Assembly (NCBI GenBank): GCA_035048495.1
Contig: CM068552.1
Span: forward strand, 29,824,154-29,888,153
Reading direction: 5' to 3'
Length of the DNA: 64,000 nucleotides
Source of the DNA: Euptelea pleiosperma
Lineage: Eukaryota; Streptophyta; Magnoliopsida; Ranunculales; Eupteleaceae
Positions 31,951 to 43,887 of this stretch are shown piece after piece; the stretch's first letter is position 1; each line of letters begins with the position of its first letter. The notes under the pieces are model-generated. The model was not told the origin of the DNA. It searched no databases and saw only the letters and a program-made list of their open reading frames with translations. The position numbers were made by a program, and so were the translations under genes.

Positions 31951-34900
31951 CTATAGCCTAACGGGCAATCCATAATTATGGAATGTCCTGATCACTCCAT
32001 CCCAACCTGCTGTCACAATTACCAGACCCCATGTTGCCGACAGAGCTGTGTGATTATGGTGGTGGTGCCGCTGCTGCTTCTGTTGATGGTGGTGGTGGTG
32101 GTGGTTGTGATGATGATCGTGCTCTGCAACTGGTTCAGCCCATAATGGAAGTTTCTCCTCTGGCCATGTTGCAGTACCTCTCGATGGACCATCCATGGAG
32201 AACCAACTACCAAGAGAGAAGCGTTCTGAATCTCTGACCCAAGATGCAGCCTCCAAGTGTTCCGGTGTTTGCAAGGACCACTGGAGACTGTCGCTACCTA
32301 ACCCCACCTGCTCCAGTTCCATGCCCGACCATGGTATCGCAACAGACACACCTTCAAAGAAGAAATGCTCACAAGAACGGACAGATTTTGCCTGCTTTGA
32401 TGATGGGACATACAGGCCATCATAGTTCCAGACATAAACACGAGAGTCCTCTCCCACAGAGACGATATGTCTCCCATTTGAAGTGAACGAGGCAGACATC
32501 TGACTCCCTGACTTCCGGAGACCTATTCATGTAAAATAGCTCTTATGGGTAAGCAGGACTGCTCCGGATTAACAAAATACAGAATAAATATTCAAGAATG
32601 GAGAACCCATGCGTAAAGGTAACTACTATCACAACCTAAACTATTCAATACATACACATCAAAATGCTAAGGAACCAAACAAACATTTACCAAAATGTAC
32701 AGGTTACAAAGACCTTAAAAATCTTCAAATAATGAAATTTAAATACGAGCAAAAATATGGACTAATGTTTTGTTATATATTTGATAAAATGAATATTTGT
32801 ATATGTCGTACATAGAGAATTTAGAAATTATGCATATGAACATGCATAGAGAAAACAAGTTTACCGAGTGATAGTCTCCACAACAATGATCGTACAGATA
32901 AATCCTTTATACTAAAAAAATGTCAAAAATTTAGCCATCACTTCTAGAGATCTGGGAGTGGTGAAGGAAGATCTATGGTCATGTCACAGGTACCAAGGGG
33001 TTGTTCCAAAGCAACATGAAGATATTCTGAAATAGCATTGGTACATGAGTGGCAATGTCTGGCTACTATGTCCCATTCAACAGAACATCAGATAATCCAA
33101 AGAAGGGGTTCCAAACAGGAGCAGTACCTCAAATAGGAATCAACACACAACCATTTCCAGGTCATGTAATAGGTAGTGAGTTGTCAGCAAAAGGAGGTGA
33201 TTAATATTATCTAAGTTGGCAATATAAGCACCTAGCCACTAACAACTAGAAAACCAGCATTTATTTATTTTTAAACAGAAAACCAGTACCTAATATGGTA
33301 AATGATCTTTCCTTTGAGAACTGTGTAGGAGGTTTCACTCATACAATTGTTCAGGCAGCTCAAAATCAACTCAATACGTCCTTCTAGTAGCACAGGCAAC
33401 TCAAGTACTTAGTTTGGAGACAGAACAACTCCCATAGCAAAAGGTACAAATATATCAGATCACAAAGTTCCTTTTTTTTTGATACATGTGTGTATATTAT
33501 AGACGGGAAACCCCAAAAAAGTTGCTCAAGAGTTAAATGCCAGCCAAAGTAGAAGAAAATATGAAAATGGGCATTAAGTCATATTTTCAATGTTGAGCAA
33601 CACAAGAAGCGTTAGAAGGATACAGTTTTACCACCAAGTCAAATAAAGGAAAAGTCCTGGTACACAAATATAGATTCTTCTCATAAACGATAATTATCAA
33701 GGTCTACTAGAAATGCAAGAGGCAACTAGTTATGTGGGAAATCCCAAAATGAATGACCAATCAGTCAAAATCTAAGTTTAATAGTTATTCTACATTTATT
33801 AAAATATTCAATGGTACAAAGTTCATGATAACCAGTTTTCAATCACAAGATCGAAAAACAATGATTATGCTATCTATAATTAACAGGGACACTGAAAATG
33901 CAAAATTATGGTTAGCTTCCCACATGTGCAACTTCACTAGGAATAGTATATCAAGTATCACAAAGTTCTCGCTCTTTACTATGAACATATCTATAGGAAA
34001 ATTGGAAAAACAACCTGATAAAAGTGGAAACAGAAAGTCCAACTAAGAATAGTAAATCATGCTCTACCTTTGTATTTATGAATGACATCAACCCCATCAA
34101 AAATGCGAACTTTGGAATCTGCTGATGTTATCATAACTCTTTGAGAATCCTCCGGGGAAAACTGTTAGTAGAAACGCAACAATTAGACTCAAAACAGAAC
34201 TGGAAAATAACAATAAAATGAGTAAGAAAGTTAGCATCATAATAGAGCGGCAAAAGCTTCAAAAGTGAACCTGGAAGCCAGTAATTCTATTGCTGGAGGA
34301 CTTCCTCTTACCCCGAATACATATTTGTGCATCCAACTGGAGATGATTACCTATTCCACCACACAAATAATTCATTCACCTCTTAGTGGCAATCACTTTT
34401 AATCTATGCTTATGCTTAAGGTACTCAAACCATTCATGTACAACATAGCAGAACTATGTACCTGAAGCATCATAGAAGCGGCAATGGCCTGTAATGGAAC
34501 CAACAACAAATCCCTGCTGGGATAAAAGAATACAAGATTATTACCAGCAGGAAGAAGTGAACTTCAAAAGATGAAATCCTTACTAAAGACAGTTTATTAG
34601 CCAATTAAAGACAATATGCTAAGACACTTCATAGAGTCAGAGTAGAACCTGTCCATGTGGTTTGTAACAGATAGCAGTTACAATATCTCGTACATCTGCC
34701 CAATCAACAACTCGACTCTCTGAAACTCCCCAAATTCGTACTTTCCCGTCAATGGAGCCACTGATAAAGTATCCATCATCAACAGGATTGAACTGAATGC
34801 ATGTCACTGATTCCATGCAAAAAGAGAACAAACACAATTATATTTCTAAAAATGCCAGCAAATACCATGCATCAAAGCAAGAAATAATATGAAAAGTGGG

Positions 34901-36238
34901 GCCTTGTTCACAAGTGACGGCAGCTGACTTTCCACTATCTTGTGCGTTTGAAGTAAAAAAACAAGCATGACATTTAAAATATTAAAAAGAAAAATTGAGC
35001 TTCTCATATTTACCATAACTATTGTGGTAGAAAACTTGAAGACATTCGTCATGACCCACTTGCCACAGACGAACAGTTTTGTCCTTGGATGATGAAAGCA
35101 GAAACTGCAACCAAACATTTAATTCAGCTTTAAATCAAATAAGCAGATATGTAAGCAAATAATACTAGAAAATTTTCTTTGCCGCTGGGTAGACTTGACT
35201 CACATTAGATTTGGACCAACATAGGTCTAAGACATAGTTTGTATGGCCACGAAATTCATGCAGTGGCAACTCCTCAATGTTAAAGACCTTCTTAGGAATG
35301 ACAACAGAAGCAGGTTTTGAAGATTTTCTTCCGAGAATGAACTTGTTCTCCTTCGCTTTACCAACAAATTCGGAATTACAATCTGCAGAGAATCTTTTGC
35401 AAGAAGCATCTGTTGATGTAACACGCCAAATGCGAACAACCCCATCTTCACCACCACTTGCCAGATACTGGCCATCTGGACTGAATTTCATGGTCCAGAT
35501 GAATCCCTTGTGAGCTTGAATTTCTTGTCCCATGTAAACTGCAGTGAACTCCATACATCTCTTCCTGTTTCGTCGCACTTTCATTCTATTTGTCTTGGAT
35601 GCTTCGGGGTTCTTAAAAGAGCTTCCCCCGTTCCTCTTGTGTATGAAACGATTCCACCAACTCCTGATTTTCTTTTTACTTGCGTAAAAATCCGCATCAT
35701 GTTCTTCCCCGTGAGCCGTAACTTCTCTCTGCATGAGTTGCTGAACAGGCGATAACCCAGTGGCCATCTTGAACTCGTGAGCTGTTGTGGGTCTGTCAGA
35801 AGCGTGTTGCCCCAGTTCACAAGGCACAAACTTGTTTCCACCGTCCAAGTCCCTTCTACAAATCGAGTCTTCCTCTACCCTATTACCAAATGAACTACAA
35901 GAACTTGGGACCGCCCCACTGCATTCTGATACCCTTTCCAATCCCAGACTCTTCGGTGAATTAACAGAGGACGACACATCTTTGTCAATCTCCTGAGAGC
36001 AACCCAATTGCGAAGGAACAAATTCACTGAAACCCATTCCGTGGAGAAACCATTCACGCCGTTCCTGAACGCTCCTCGGCTGGTTCCTCCAAATTTCGTA
36101 GTCCAATTCTGAACTCCCACTCACAGACTCCTCAGAGGACACAGAATCACAACTTCGGATATAATCAACAGAATCAAAGAAAACATATTCTCCCTCATCA
36201 TCAGAACTCAGCATGTTTTTCACTCGAGTTGAGATCAA
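31951..36238 (-). CDS. WD40 repeat protein, WDR44/DGR2-like, seven coding exons
   Basis: Coding exons (minus): 36238-35204, 35104-35014, 34806-34649, 34513-34462, 34350-34271, 34161-34068, 32522-31951. All introns are GT-AG and phases join without a break, giving 2082 bp and 693 aa. The N-terminal ~235 residues are Ser/acidic-rich with a basic stretch. WD repeats follow from about 240 ([24 protein letters not shown]), then [15 protein letters not shown] / [17 protein letters not shown] across exon 1-2, [20 protein letters not shown] in exon 3 and GHCRFYD in exon 4. Later blades end in [12 protein letters not shown] and [12 protein letters not shown]. This arrangement fits the plant WDR44-like family, annotated as 2-deoxy-glucose-resistant 2 homologues. 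The animal relative binds Rab11; the plant role is unclear. A His-rich insertion near 645-665 interrupts the last blade. Confidence 0.9.
33471..33956 (-). mobile_element. probable LINE-type insertion in the last intron of the WD40 gene
   Basis: The 12-bp sequence ATCACAAAGTTC occurs at 33459-33470 and 33957-33968. The segment between, read on the minus strand, ends GTATC followed by a run of A. Direct repeat plus poly(A) tail fit a retroposed fragment. The interior has no coding similarity that I can name. It lies in the 1545-bp intron between exons 6 and 7. Confidence 0.5.
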
Positions 36239-38240
36239 AATTCCACATCAGACTCTTACCACCGTTCTCTAAGCATCAAAGAATGGCAACAAACAACCAT
36301 TTAAAGACCTAAACCTTAAATCACGGAGCGAGGCTCCCGTGCCACACCGCCCAATGGGATGATTCACAGCAATTCAACTGTATAAACAATAAAAAAATTC
36401 AGAAAAGAAGGTTGGGTACGAGGTACCAACCCCAAAAGACCCGCAAAAGTTACCATTTTCAAATTTCTAAAGCTCCAATGGAGACTTCAATAAAAAAACA
36501 CAGAGAACCACCCCCCAAAATCACCCAAAATCCGGAACTTCACAATAATCAAATCAAGAAACAAAGACCAAAGCTTCAAAGTTCGAATATAATACCTTTC
36601 CTTCCATGCAAAGCAACACCACGTCCACCATTCACCATCTCACTCGTGGCCCCTGCACCTGCAATTACATTTTTTCAGGTCCAATTCACATCACCGACGA
36701 AACAAAAACAAACCCAAATGCTCTGTATCAGAACCAAAAACAGAGCTGGTAGGGATTCGTTTTTACAGAGAGAAAATGGCGGAGAAAGGAAAGGGAAAGT
36801 AAGGAGGGAGCGCACGAAGTAAACCTGCGCACCCATTATTAACAGAATCCATAGACGCAGGCCTTGAGATCTGGATTCGAAGTTGCAGCAGCGCACGAGC
36901 GACAAACACGAGCGACGTGACCCGGGAAACGAGACGCTTCTGCAACAACTGGTATAATCCCTCCAATCTCTGTAACCAACAACCACGCTCGCTTTTAAAA
37001 ACAAAGAAAAAAAAACCAGATTTACGACGATCCAGATCAAAACCCTAGCTTTGAATGAATAATTTATAGTATTATCTGTAAATATCTTTATTGCGAATTT
37101 TCTGCAATTCGCTTTTTAGGCGGGAAATAAACTCTCAAAGACTTTACAACTGCATTAATGGCGCTTTTTAACAATACAGTCGAGAAAACGAACCAGACAG
37201 GCTGTGAAGCAAAAGAGAGTGCGTAGATTTAGCTGGGAAACCATACCTAGCGAAAGCGATCGCTCGTTACAGAGCTTAGATCCGGTTGCATCCGGCCCTG
37301 AAAAACCTACAGGTGTCAGCCACACTCGAACCTAGGTCTTTCTCTCTCAGTCTACTGATCCGTGCTGTTGTACCTATTTTCGTCTCTAGCTGAGGATCCT
37401 AGGGTTTCGTGCTCCCTTGTTGTTTTCCGCCATTAAAGATCAGTAGTTTAGCTCTGGTTTCAGCTGCAAGTTCCCGGTTTTTCGGGATCTTGTATCAGAT
37501 ATCGAAGAGAAAAAGATCTCTCGTGGAGCAGAGATCGTCGTTACTGATAAGTCTTGGATTCTCGTTTTTAGATAACAGGGACACCAACCAGACCAAAGTC
37601 GCTCATTGATCGTTATTTCTCAGCTTCTCCGCCATTAAAGAGATTTTTCTAGCTCCAGTTTCCAATTTAGTTTTCCAGTTTGAGATCGCAGTGAAGGTTT
37701 AGTTTATAAGTTGCTAAGAACTAAAACCGAATGAAGAATCTCAAATGTTTCAGTCTGGCTTTCAAGAATTCTATCAAATTTCAGATTATCGATTCGTAGC
37801 ATTGAAAATCAAAATGCAAACCAGTTCACTGGTCTCTTTGGATCATGAGATTTCAATCGAATCATACGAATAAGAACCAATTCCCGTTGAGATTTCTCCC
37901 TCTTTAAAAATCGTCTTCGTGATCTTCCACTCATCTTTCTACTCTCCATCTCTGAAACTCGAACTCCATTACAGATCTAGGGTTTAGTTCCTGCCTTGCT
38001 GGTTCTTGGCAACGAGAGATGAGAGAGGGAAAGAAATAGTCCAAACTCCAAACTCTGAACTCTAAACTCTAAAGACGTGTGTGTTTGTCTCTGGCCTCTG
38101 CCTTCCAGTGTGCGGGTGGCGCATTGTCTCGAGCCGTACGTGTGGTCGTGACTCGTGACGGTTCGAGATCGGGAAGTTGTACGGACACAGCACGTGCTGT
38201 TCGGTAAAAGAACGGCGAAGATGTGCGAGTAGACCTCTGC
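36239..38240 (-). promoter_or_regulatory. long 5' leader region of the WD40 gene, probably with introns
   Basis: No other gene is visible between the ATG at 36238 and about 38240. On the minus strand the far end has leader-like CT-rich sequence (CTTTCCCTCTCTCATCTC near 38020), AAACCCTAG motifs (near 37978 and 37400) and splice-like sites, so one or more leader introns are likely but not resolved. A 12-codon upstream ORF lies at 37931-37969. A 14-bp perfect palindrome with a CACGTG core (ACAGCACGTGCTGT) lies at 38187-38200. Confidence 0.45.
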
Positions 38241-38566
38241 CGGTCAGCAAAGTTAATTACAGCCCTCTATATAAGCCTGGTGGCATATTCTTAAGAAACT
38301 TCTGACCAGATGTTTGGACATCCAGATTCCAGACCAAAAATTAGTCTGATTAGTGATTTCTAAGCGTTGGATTGAAGTCGTTGGAACATTTTTTGTTGTA
38401 CAAACTACAAAGATCCAAAGATGTGAAATCACTAATCAGGCTGATTTTTCATCTGTAAGAAACGAAACATCAATAAGGTCAACATCCTCTAATAATGTTC
38501 CACGTGGCTCCGATTATGGACGGTCAACAACTTTGCTAACCGGAGGGGGTGAGCAAAGTTCTACTC
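38227..38566. mobile_element. Mutator-like foldback MITE at the WD40 gene promoter
   Basis: The left end GAGTAGACCTCTGCCGG (38227) pairs with the right end ...GCAAAGTTCTACTC (38566). Just inside, CCGGTCAGCAAAGTT pairs with AACTTTGCTAACCGG. Inner phrases GATGTTTGG and AATCACTAATCAGGCTGATTTTT are those of the family. No 9-bp duplication survives. The left end lies where transcription of the WD40 gene is expected to begin. Confidence 0.6.
38265..38273 (-). promoter_or_regulatory. putative TATA box of the WD40 gene, inside the MITE arm
   Basis: Minus strand reads GGCTTATATAGAGG. In other MITE copies this position reads like AATATGAGCC (plus sense), so the TATA motif arose by change within the element. 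A start about 30 bp downstream, near 38237, would lead into CT-rich leader sequence. No transcript evidence is available here. Confidence 0.4.
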
Positions 38567-39169
38567 GTTGGAAGATAAGATCGATCCTAGTCTATCATGG
38601 TTGGGGAGGATAATGTAGTACGTCATCCCTAGGTCCTGACCGTAGGATGGGCGTCGGCTGGATCATAGAGAAAAAAATGGTTTTTTTTGTTAAACTATAT
38701 AAATCCTATATATTAGTTAGACCTCCTTTTAAGTTTTGTTTATTCCGTCTCAACTAACTATCTTTTTACCGTCGTTGCCAGACTCAGAAACATCAACCTT
38801 GAAGACGGATTTTGGTTCTATTGCTCTTTTCAATTTGGGGGTTGAAAAGATCCACGGTTGAAGCTATTCACCGTTGGATTAAAAAGATCCTCGGTTCACG
38901 AGACAACAATTATTTACCTTTTTCACTTATTGTCTCATGGGCCGTAGATCTCTTGAGATGGCATTATTCCGTCAGTGAAATTAAAAACAGTCAAAGGAAC
39001 AAGACCAAAATTATGAAAACTCTCAGGGAGGTTTTACTAATATAGAAGATTTATCAAGGGAGTATTACAAAAAAGAATAAAAGAGAAGCTAGGAATATAA
39101 CAAAGATTTAGGTATAGAAAATGTCGCTTGGAGATTTGGACATGAAAACTGCGAAATAAATAACTATAA
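38567..39169. other. non-coding stretch, nothing recognised
   Basis: Contains short inverted phrases around 38840-38890 (GATCC..CGGTTG, CCGTTGGATT) but no definable element or gene. Confidence 0.35.
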
Positions 39170-39396
39170 TAACAATATTTGTCCGGTTATAACGGTACAA
39201 CGGACTGGGGGTGTTATCTTTTTCGCGTTATAACGAATTGTAACGCTCAGGGAAAAAAACAGAAAATAGCGGGAAAATAATGGCCTCTTTACAAAATTTT
39301 CTAAAAAATAACTGCATTATTTTTAAAGCGTTTTAACCGTACGTAGCATAATGGGGGAGGTCCCTTTCGTTATAACGGCCGTTTTTAAAACCATGG
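39170..39396. mobile_element. CGTTATAACGG-family TIR element, left end degraded
   Basis: Starts near CCGGTTATAACGGTACAACGG and ends CGTTATAACGGCCGTTTTTAAAACCATGG. The right end is intact for the family; the left lacks the GGTTTAAAA tip. Confidence 0.55.
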
Positions 39397-39852
39397 TATA
39401 TATAATGACATCATCCTAGCATAACACAGTTGAATATTTTTTCGAGATTTGTCGTGTGAATCTCAAGGACCATCACTAGTCTAGATCTAGGACTACGACG
39501 ATGGCGACTAGTATTGATAGTAATACCATCTAATAAATTATAGGAAAGCGATATTTCTATGCAACTAATTGCTAGGGGTGTCAACGGGTCCATGCCCGTT
39601 TGGCCACCAATGTACGTAGAGCTAGAACCTATTATGTATGATGGTTATGAGTTCTTTTGGTCTTAGTTCTAGTACCAAAACAAATAGTTCCAAATCCTAA
39701 ACAAATAAATATTTTGTTGGAGGGTTGGCAAGGCTGCAAGTGACAATTAGTATGCCAATAGCGACTGATGACATTTTTAATTGACGAAATTACCTCTACA
39801 TAGAAAAGGGGACATTTCAAGTCCAACAACTTTTTAAATATTTTCCATAATA

Positions 39853-40360
39853 TGAGCCACATGGCACACTCTCAGAGACCACCGACCCATCCTTACCCTA
39901 GGTGAACCTACAGATCAAAACTCAGCTCGATTAGTGATTTCTAACCATTGCACACTTGTTTTTCATGGGAACATCTTTAACCGTTGGATTCTAGCATTAT
40001 TTGGATTACTCAAATCCAAAGATTAGAAATCACCAACTAGGTTGCTTTATCCATATGGTCAGTGGTCTCTAAGAGTGTTGCACTGTTCAAGGGCACTTTC
40101 GTCCATTAATACAATATTTGGTAGTCAACTCGGATCAACACTGGTCAAACAACAATAGACGGAGTCATAGGGGGTATGTCAGTTTTTCATACTAACGTTT
40201 AGAACAAGAGTCGAAACCAAAATAATTAGGACTGGTTCCTAAGGTATATGGGTTAATTGGGTACCCATTATACGCCCCCTATGATATAAGACAAGTGTGC
40301 CACGTGGCTCATATTGTGGGCAGTCAAGGGCTTCAGGCAAGTTTTATTCCACATCAAGGT
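39853..40360. mobile_element. foldback MITE remnants (rearranged)
   Basis: Arms of the Mutator-like foldback family: ATATGAGCCACATGGCACACTC at about 39850, its inverted counterpart near 40050-40090, and a further right end near 40310-40360 (GTGCCACGTGGCTCATATTG ... CAGGCAAGTTTTATTCC). Two copies seem to be fused or nested. Confidence 0.45.
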
Positions 40361-40669
40361 AACCTAGTCAAAAGGGTTGACCCAAACCCACTAATAGGAC
40401 TCGAGGGTACGCATAATTGACACTATTACCTGAAGCTGATTGCAGGAGGACATCCTCCATAAGTTTACACCGTTGGATGGTCCTTGGATAGCACACCTCA
40501 CGATTCTTAATGAACATCCAACAGCCTAGACCCTAGAATGTATAACATATGCACCGCTCATGGATTAGACCCACAAGGCTTGAAAGCTAAGAAAACAGGA
40601 AATGAGGTAACAGAGATGACCAGATCAAGAAGGTAATCATCCACAAAAGGTAGCCAAACGTGGTTTAAA
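40361..40669. other. non-coding stretch, nothing recognised
   Basis: No gene, inverted repeat or domain recognised. Confidence 0.35.
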
Positions 40670-41040
40670 ACCAAGGTTTAAAAGGGGCATTTATAACGGT
40701 ATAACAGACTGCAGCGTTACCATTTTTTCCGTTATAAGAGATTGTGAAGCATAGGGGTAAAAATGAAAAATAATAGAAAACAACAGAAATAACAGGAAAA
40801 AAAAAGATGCTAAAATTCAAAATTTCAATAAAATTTATGACGGAAAAGGATCATGTAGCTCAAATACAAGTACTACAAAAACCGATTTGACGGCATAACG
40901 AGTAAGTAACGTTACCATCCTGACTAGCCATTTTAGTGGGTGTAAGAACAGCCATAATTTTAAATTTGAGTTTATTTTCAACTCAACGGAACTAACGGTT
41001 AAAATAGCAATGTTACAACCGTATTTTGCATAAATCATAC
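40670..41040. mobile_element. CGTTATAACGG-family element, decayed
   Basis: Begins AAGGTTTAAAAGGGGCATTTATAACGG and continues with TCCGTTATAAGAGATTG. The right end is not recognisable; family members elsewhere are 300-550 bp. Confidence 0.45.
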
Positions 41041-41152
41041 TTGAAATAATCCCACTCTTCATGCAAAATGGGATTTGTTTTTCATCAAGGAGTAGCCAAA
41101 TTTGAGTAATTCAATCCATCAATGCCATGGTACACCTTGTTTCATTCAGGTC

Positions 41153-41335
41153 TAACCAGGCTCAAGGGACTCGCCTTTTTTGCACTTGTCTGTCCACTTA
41201 TGCTCACCACCTCGGATTCCGAGAGCTTCTAAGGGAGTTCTTGGCGGGCGTGGATTCCAAGAATCCAACAACCAACGTTCGATTCTTGAAATTCACGGCC
41301 GAGAGCATGAGTGCAAAAAGGCGAGTCCCCTGATC
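41153..41335. mobile_element. small foldback MITE
   Basis: CAAGGGACTCGCCTTTTTTGCAC at the left pairs with GTGCAAAAAGGCGAGTCCCCTG at the right. Length is about 180 bp; the interior carries GATTCCAAGAATCC. A related but distinct element lies at 42315-42533. Confidence 0.6.
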
Positions 41336-41482
41336 GGCTGATCTGGACCCATAATTAAACCTAACAATCTCTTACTCTAAATTTTGTGTGTGTGTGTGTG
41401 ATAAGCTTCTCTTAATGTAGACTTGATTCAAGAAATAGATAGAAATGCATGTAATGTAAAGGAAAAAAAAAGCTGCAAACTC

Positions 41483-41700
41483 ACCTCAAGCACCACCTAG
41501 CTAGCCTTCAGAGCTGAAACTCCTTTGGATCTCAAGCAAAACTGCAAATGAGAAGAACAGGGATGGTGCCCAATGGGTACAAGGATGGCAATCTTAAAAC
41601 CAAGTAAAGGTGAAGTCCAAAGTGTCTATGAGAGGGAGAGAGAGAGGCTTATTTAGGAATTATTGGTGCTAGCTCACTATTCAAGTCATTATATAAGAAA
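41483..41700 (-). promoter_or_regulatory. orphan promoter and first-exon-like block (copy L)
   Basis: On the minus strand a TATA-like CTTATATAATG (about 41689-41698) is followed by a CT-rich stretch, then sequence conserved with the second copy (AAGATTGCCATCCTTGTACC), ending GCTTGAG|GTGAGTTTG, a good donor site, near 41483. No coding exon follows. This looks like the 5' end of an unidentified gene whose body is missing. Confidence 0.4.
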
Positions 41701-41882
41701 ACAAAGAAAAGTGAAACTTCAACCCCTTCCTAGACATCTAAGCATCACTCCCTACCTACTTGTGAGGAGCATATCTCCACTTGATCTCCCCACCATTAAT
41801 GCCAAAAGTTGTACTTGGGTTTTTTTAATCACATTGTTTACTTAGCAAATACCCCACATAACCCATTCTTTATTTTAGTGTT

Positions 41883-42242
41883 TACAAATCCCGAAACCCG
41901 TCTCCACTCGAAAGTTTGTCGAGTCATCGAGTCGACTGGCGATTCATCTCGACAAGTCAAAAAATAATCTATTTATAAAAGCATAGAACTTTTCGAAAAT
42001 TGCAAAAAAAAAAAAAACCTAAACATCCTTTGAAATGGCGTCTATCAGTTCTCGGCCAGCCTGATACAAAAAGGGCGTCTGTCATTTCGGATGACATTAT
42101 TCTATAAAAAATATGATAAAATCATATATTTTTACTTGAGATTTGACTTGACTCGACCGGGTTTTGAGTTGACTCAGACAAGAACTGAGTTGACTAGTCG
42201 AGTCTACCTGGAATCCTGTCAGGTCGAGTTTTAAAACCATAT
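41883..42242. mobile_element. TIR element with GAGTCGACT interior
   Basis: Interior built from CGAGTCATCGAGTCGACT-like words, ending in CAGGTCGAGTTTTAAAACC. A better preserved relative at 57011-57351 has matching ATGTTTTAAAACTC ends. The left end here is degraded. Confidence 0.45.
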
Positions 42243-42314
42243 TTATTCTATGAAAAACCTTTTATAACCTCCCTTGGTTACAAAATCTAAGACTTACAGG
42301 TTTTTTTTTATTTG

Positions 42315-42535
42315 GATCCGGCTCAGGGGACCGACCCCCATTTTCTGACTCCCTTGGGGCGTCATGTGCTTGGCAGTGGACTCCGAGAATCCAACAGTGG
42401 TTGATAGTGCTAAGTTGGCAGTCAATTTTTTTCACTTTTTGCCAACGCTAAACCACTATTGGATTCATGAAATACACGGCCGAGCACACGACCCCGAGAG
42501 GAGTCAGAAAAAGGGGGTCCTCGGACCGTGAGCCT
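42315..42535. mobile_element. small foldback MITE
   Basis: GGCTCAGGGGACCGACCCCC... at the left pairs imperfectly with ...GGGGGTCCTCGGACCGTGAGCC at the right; TTTCTGACTCC and GGAGTCAGAAA also pair. T-rich runs flank both ends. Confidence 0.55.
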
Positions 42536-43349
42536 TTTTTTTAATTACATGAAATTTGCACCAACCCACATGCATTTTGTTATTTTCTTATAGACTCAAC
42601 GACTTTCATACTCTTTGACTTGGAATCCACATTCTCCCAACCATTCACTGACCTTAGTGCTTATCTCACCCATGGGTGTGGCCCAAGAACAACCTTTTTC
42701 AAGCCTTTTTTTTAATTAATTTTTTCCTTATAAAAGACAGATTGGTGCACTGGCAGTCAATCTCTTGGTGGAGATTCCTGATCACATCCATGGATAAGAT
42801 TAATACTAATTAATCCATGATTAGAGACTCGAAAATCTGAAGATCTTCAATAATTTAATTATTCATACAACAACCAGAAAGATAAGTAAGAACACGTCGA
42901 CGACGGATATTTAGAATTCGTGCAAACCCTAATTCGGCCAATGCCCGAACTTGGTAATCAGACACCAACCATGTATGAAAATCATCCCTGGCATATTAAT
43001 TTTCGTTAAAAAAATGGATTGAAGATCATGGAGAGCATGTGGTCGGATACTAATCCTACCTACTAATTGCACTAACAAGATTACGATGTGTCGAAAAGTT
43101 ACAACAATCGTGCCGTGAGCCGACGATGAACGTGTTCGACCCCGATTTGCTCTTTTTTTTTTTTAAGTGATTGATCACGTGGTGGCTCCCCCATTGACAT
43201 ATTTTTTTATGGACTTAGCGTGGCACACATTGTTGCATATTTTCGTTAAGGGAATGATTGCTACAAGCGAAATGTAGTTTGTAACAGAGTGTTTTTTTTT
43301 ACTTTCTTTTTCATCAGATGAAGAGCATCTTAGCTTGGTACGCTACATT

Positions 43350-43730
43350 GAGTAAACCTTCGCGCGAAGCCGATCATAGCACACAATACGAGCCACGTGG
43401 CACACTCTTAGAGAGAGAGCTGACTGTATGGATGTTTGGAAAATCACTAGGTGACCCACAAACCAAAAATAAGTGATTTGTAAGCTTTGGATTGGAGTTA
43501 GTTTCATGGGTTGATTTTAACCGTAGGAATTTGAGCATTATTGAGCGTTAGTTGGGATTAAAGATTCAAAGGTTGTAAATCACTAATCAGGCTGATTTTT
43601 GGTTTGCAGGTCCATCGAGGGACTGGCCAAACATCCATACTGTCAGAGCTCTCTAAGAGTGTGCCACGTGGCTCATATTGTGTGCTGTGATCGGCTTCGC
43701 TTACACCATGCAGTGAGCGAAGGTTTACTC
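43350..43730. mobile_element. Mutator-like foldback MITE with confirmed empty site
   Basis: Ends GAGTAAACCTTCGC and GCGAAGGTTTACTC. The arms of more than 100 bp pair nearly throughout, including AGCACACAATACGAGCCACG and its complement. Flanks CGCTACATT (43341-43349) and CACCACATT (43731-43739) form a 9-bp target duplication with two mismatches. Uninterrupted versions of the target occur at about 58356 (GGTACGCCACATTTACTACA) and 59200 (GGTGCGCCACATTTAGTACA). Confidence 0.8.
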
Positions 43731-43887
43731 CACCACATTTACTTGCAAGTGCAGTGGTTGACCTTTTTTTCTTTTTTTAGTGGAGCTTGCATTTAAGTCA
43801 ATTTCTTAGAAGCTACTTTGTGAAATTCAAGGCTAGAAGTATTAGATATTATTATTGCCTATCAGAGAAGATATATATAGTAATGTC

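Noticed and set aside
32031..32237. Gly-rich plus-strand frame
   Set aside because: Antisense of the His-rich tract in exon 7 of the WD40 gene.
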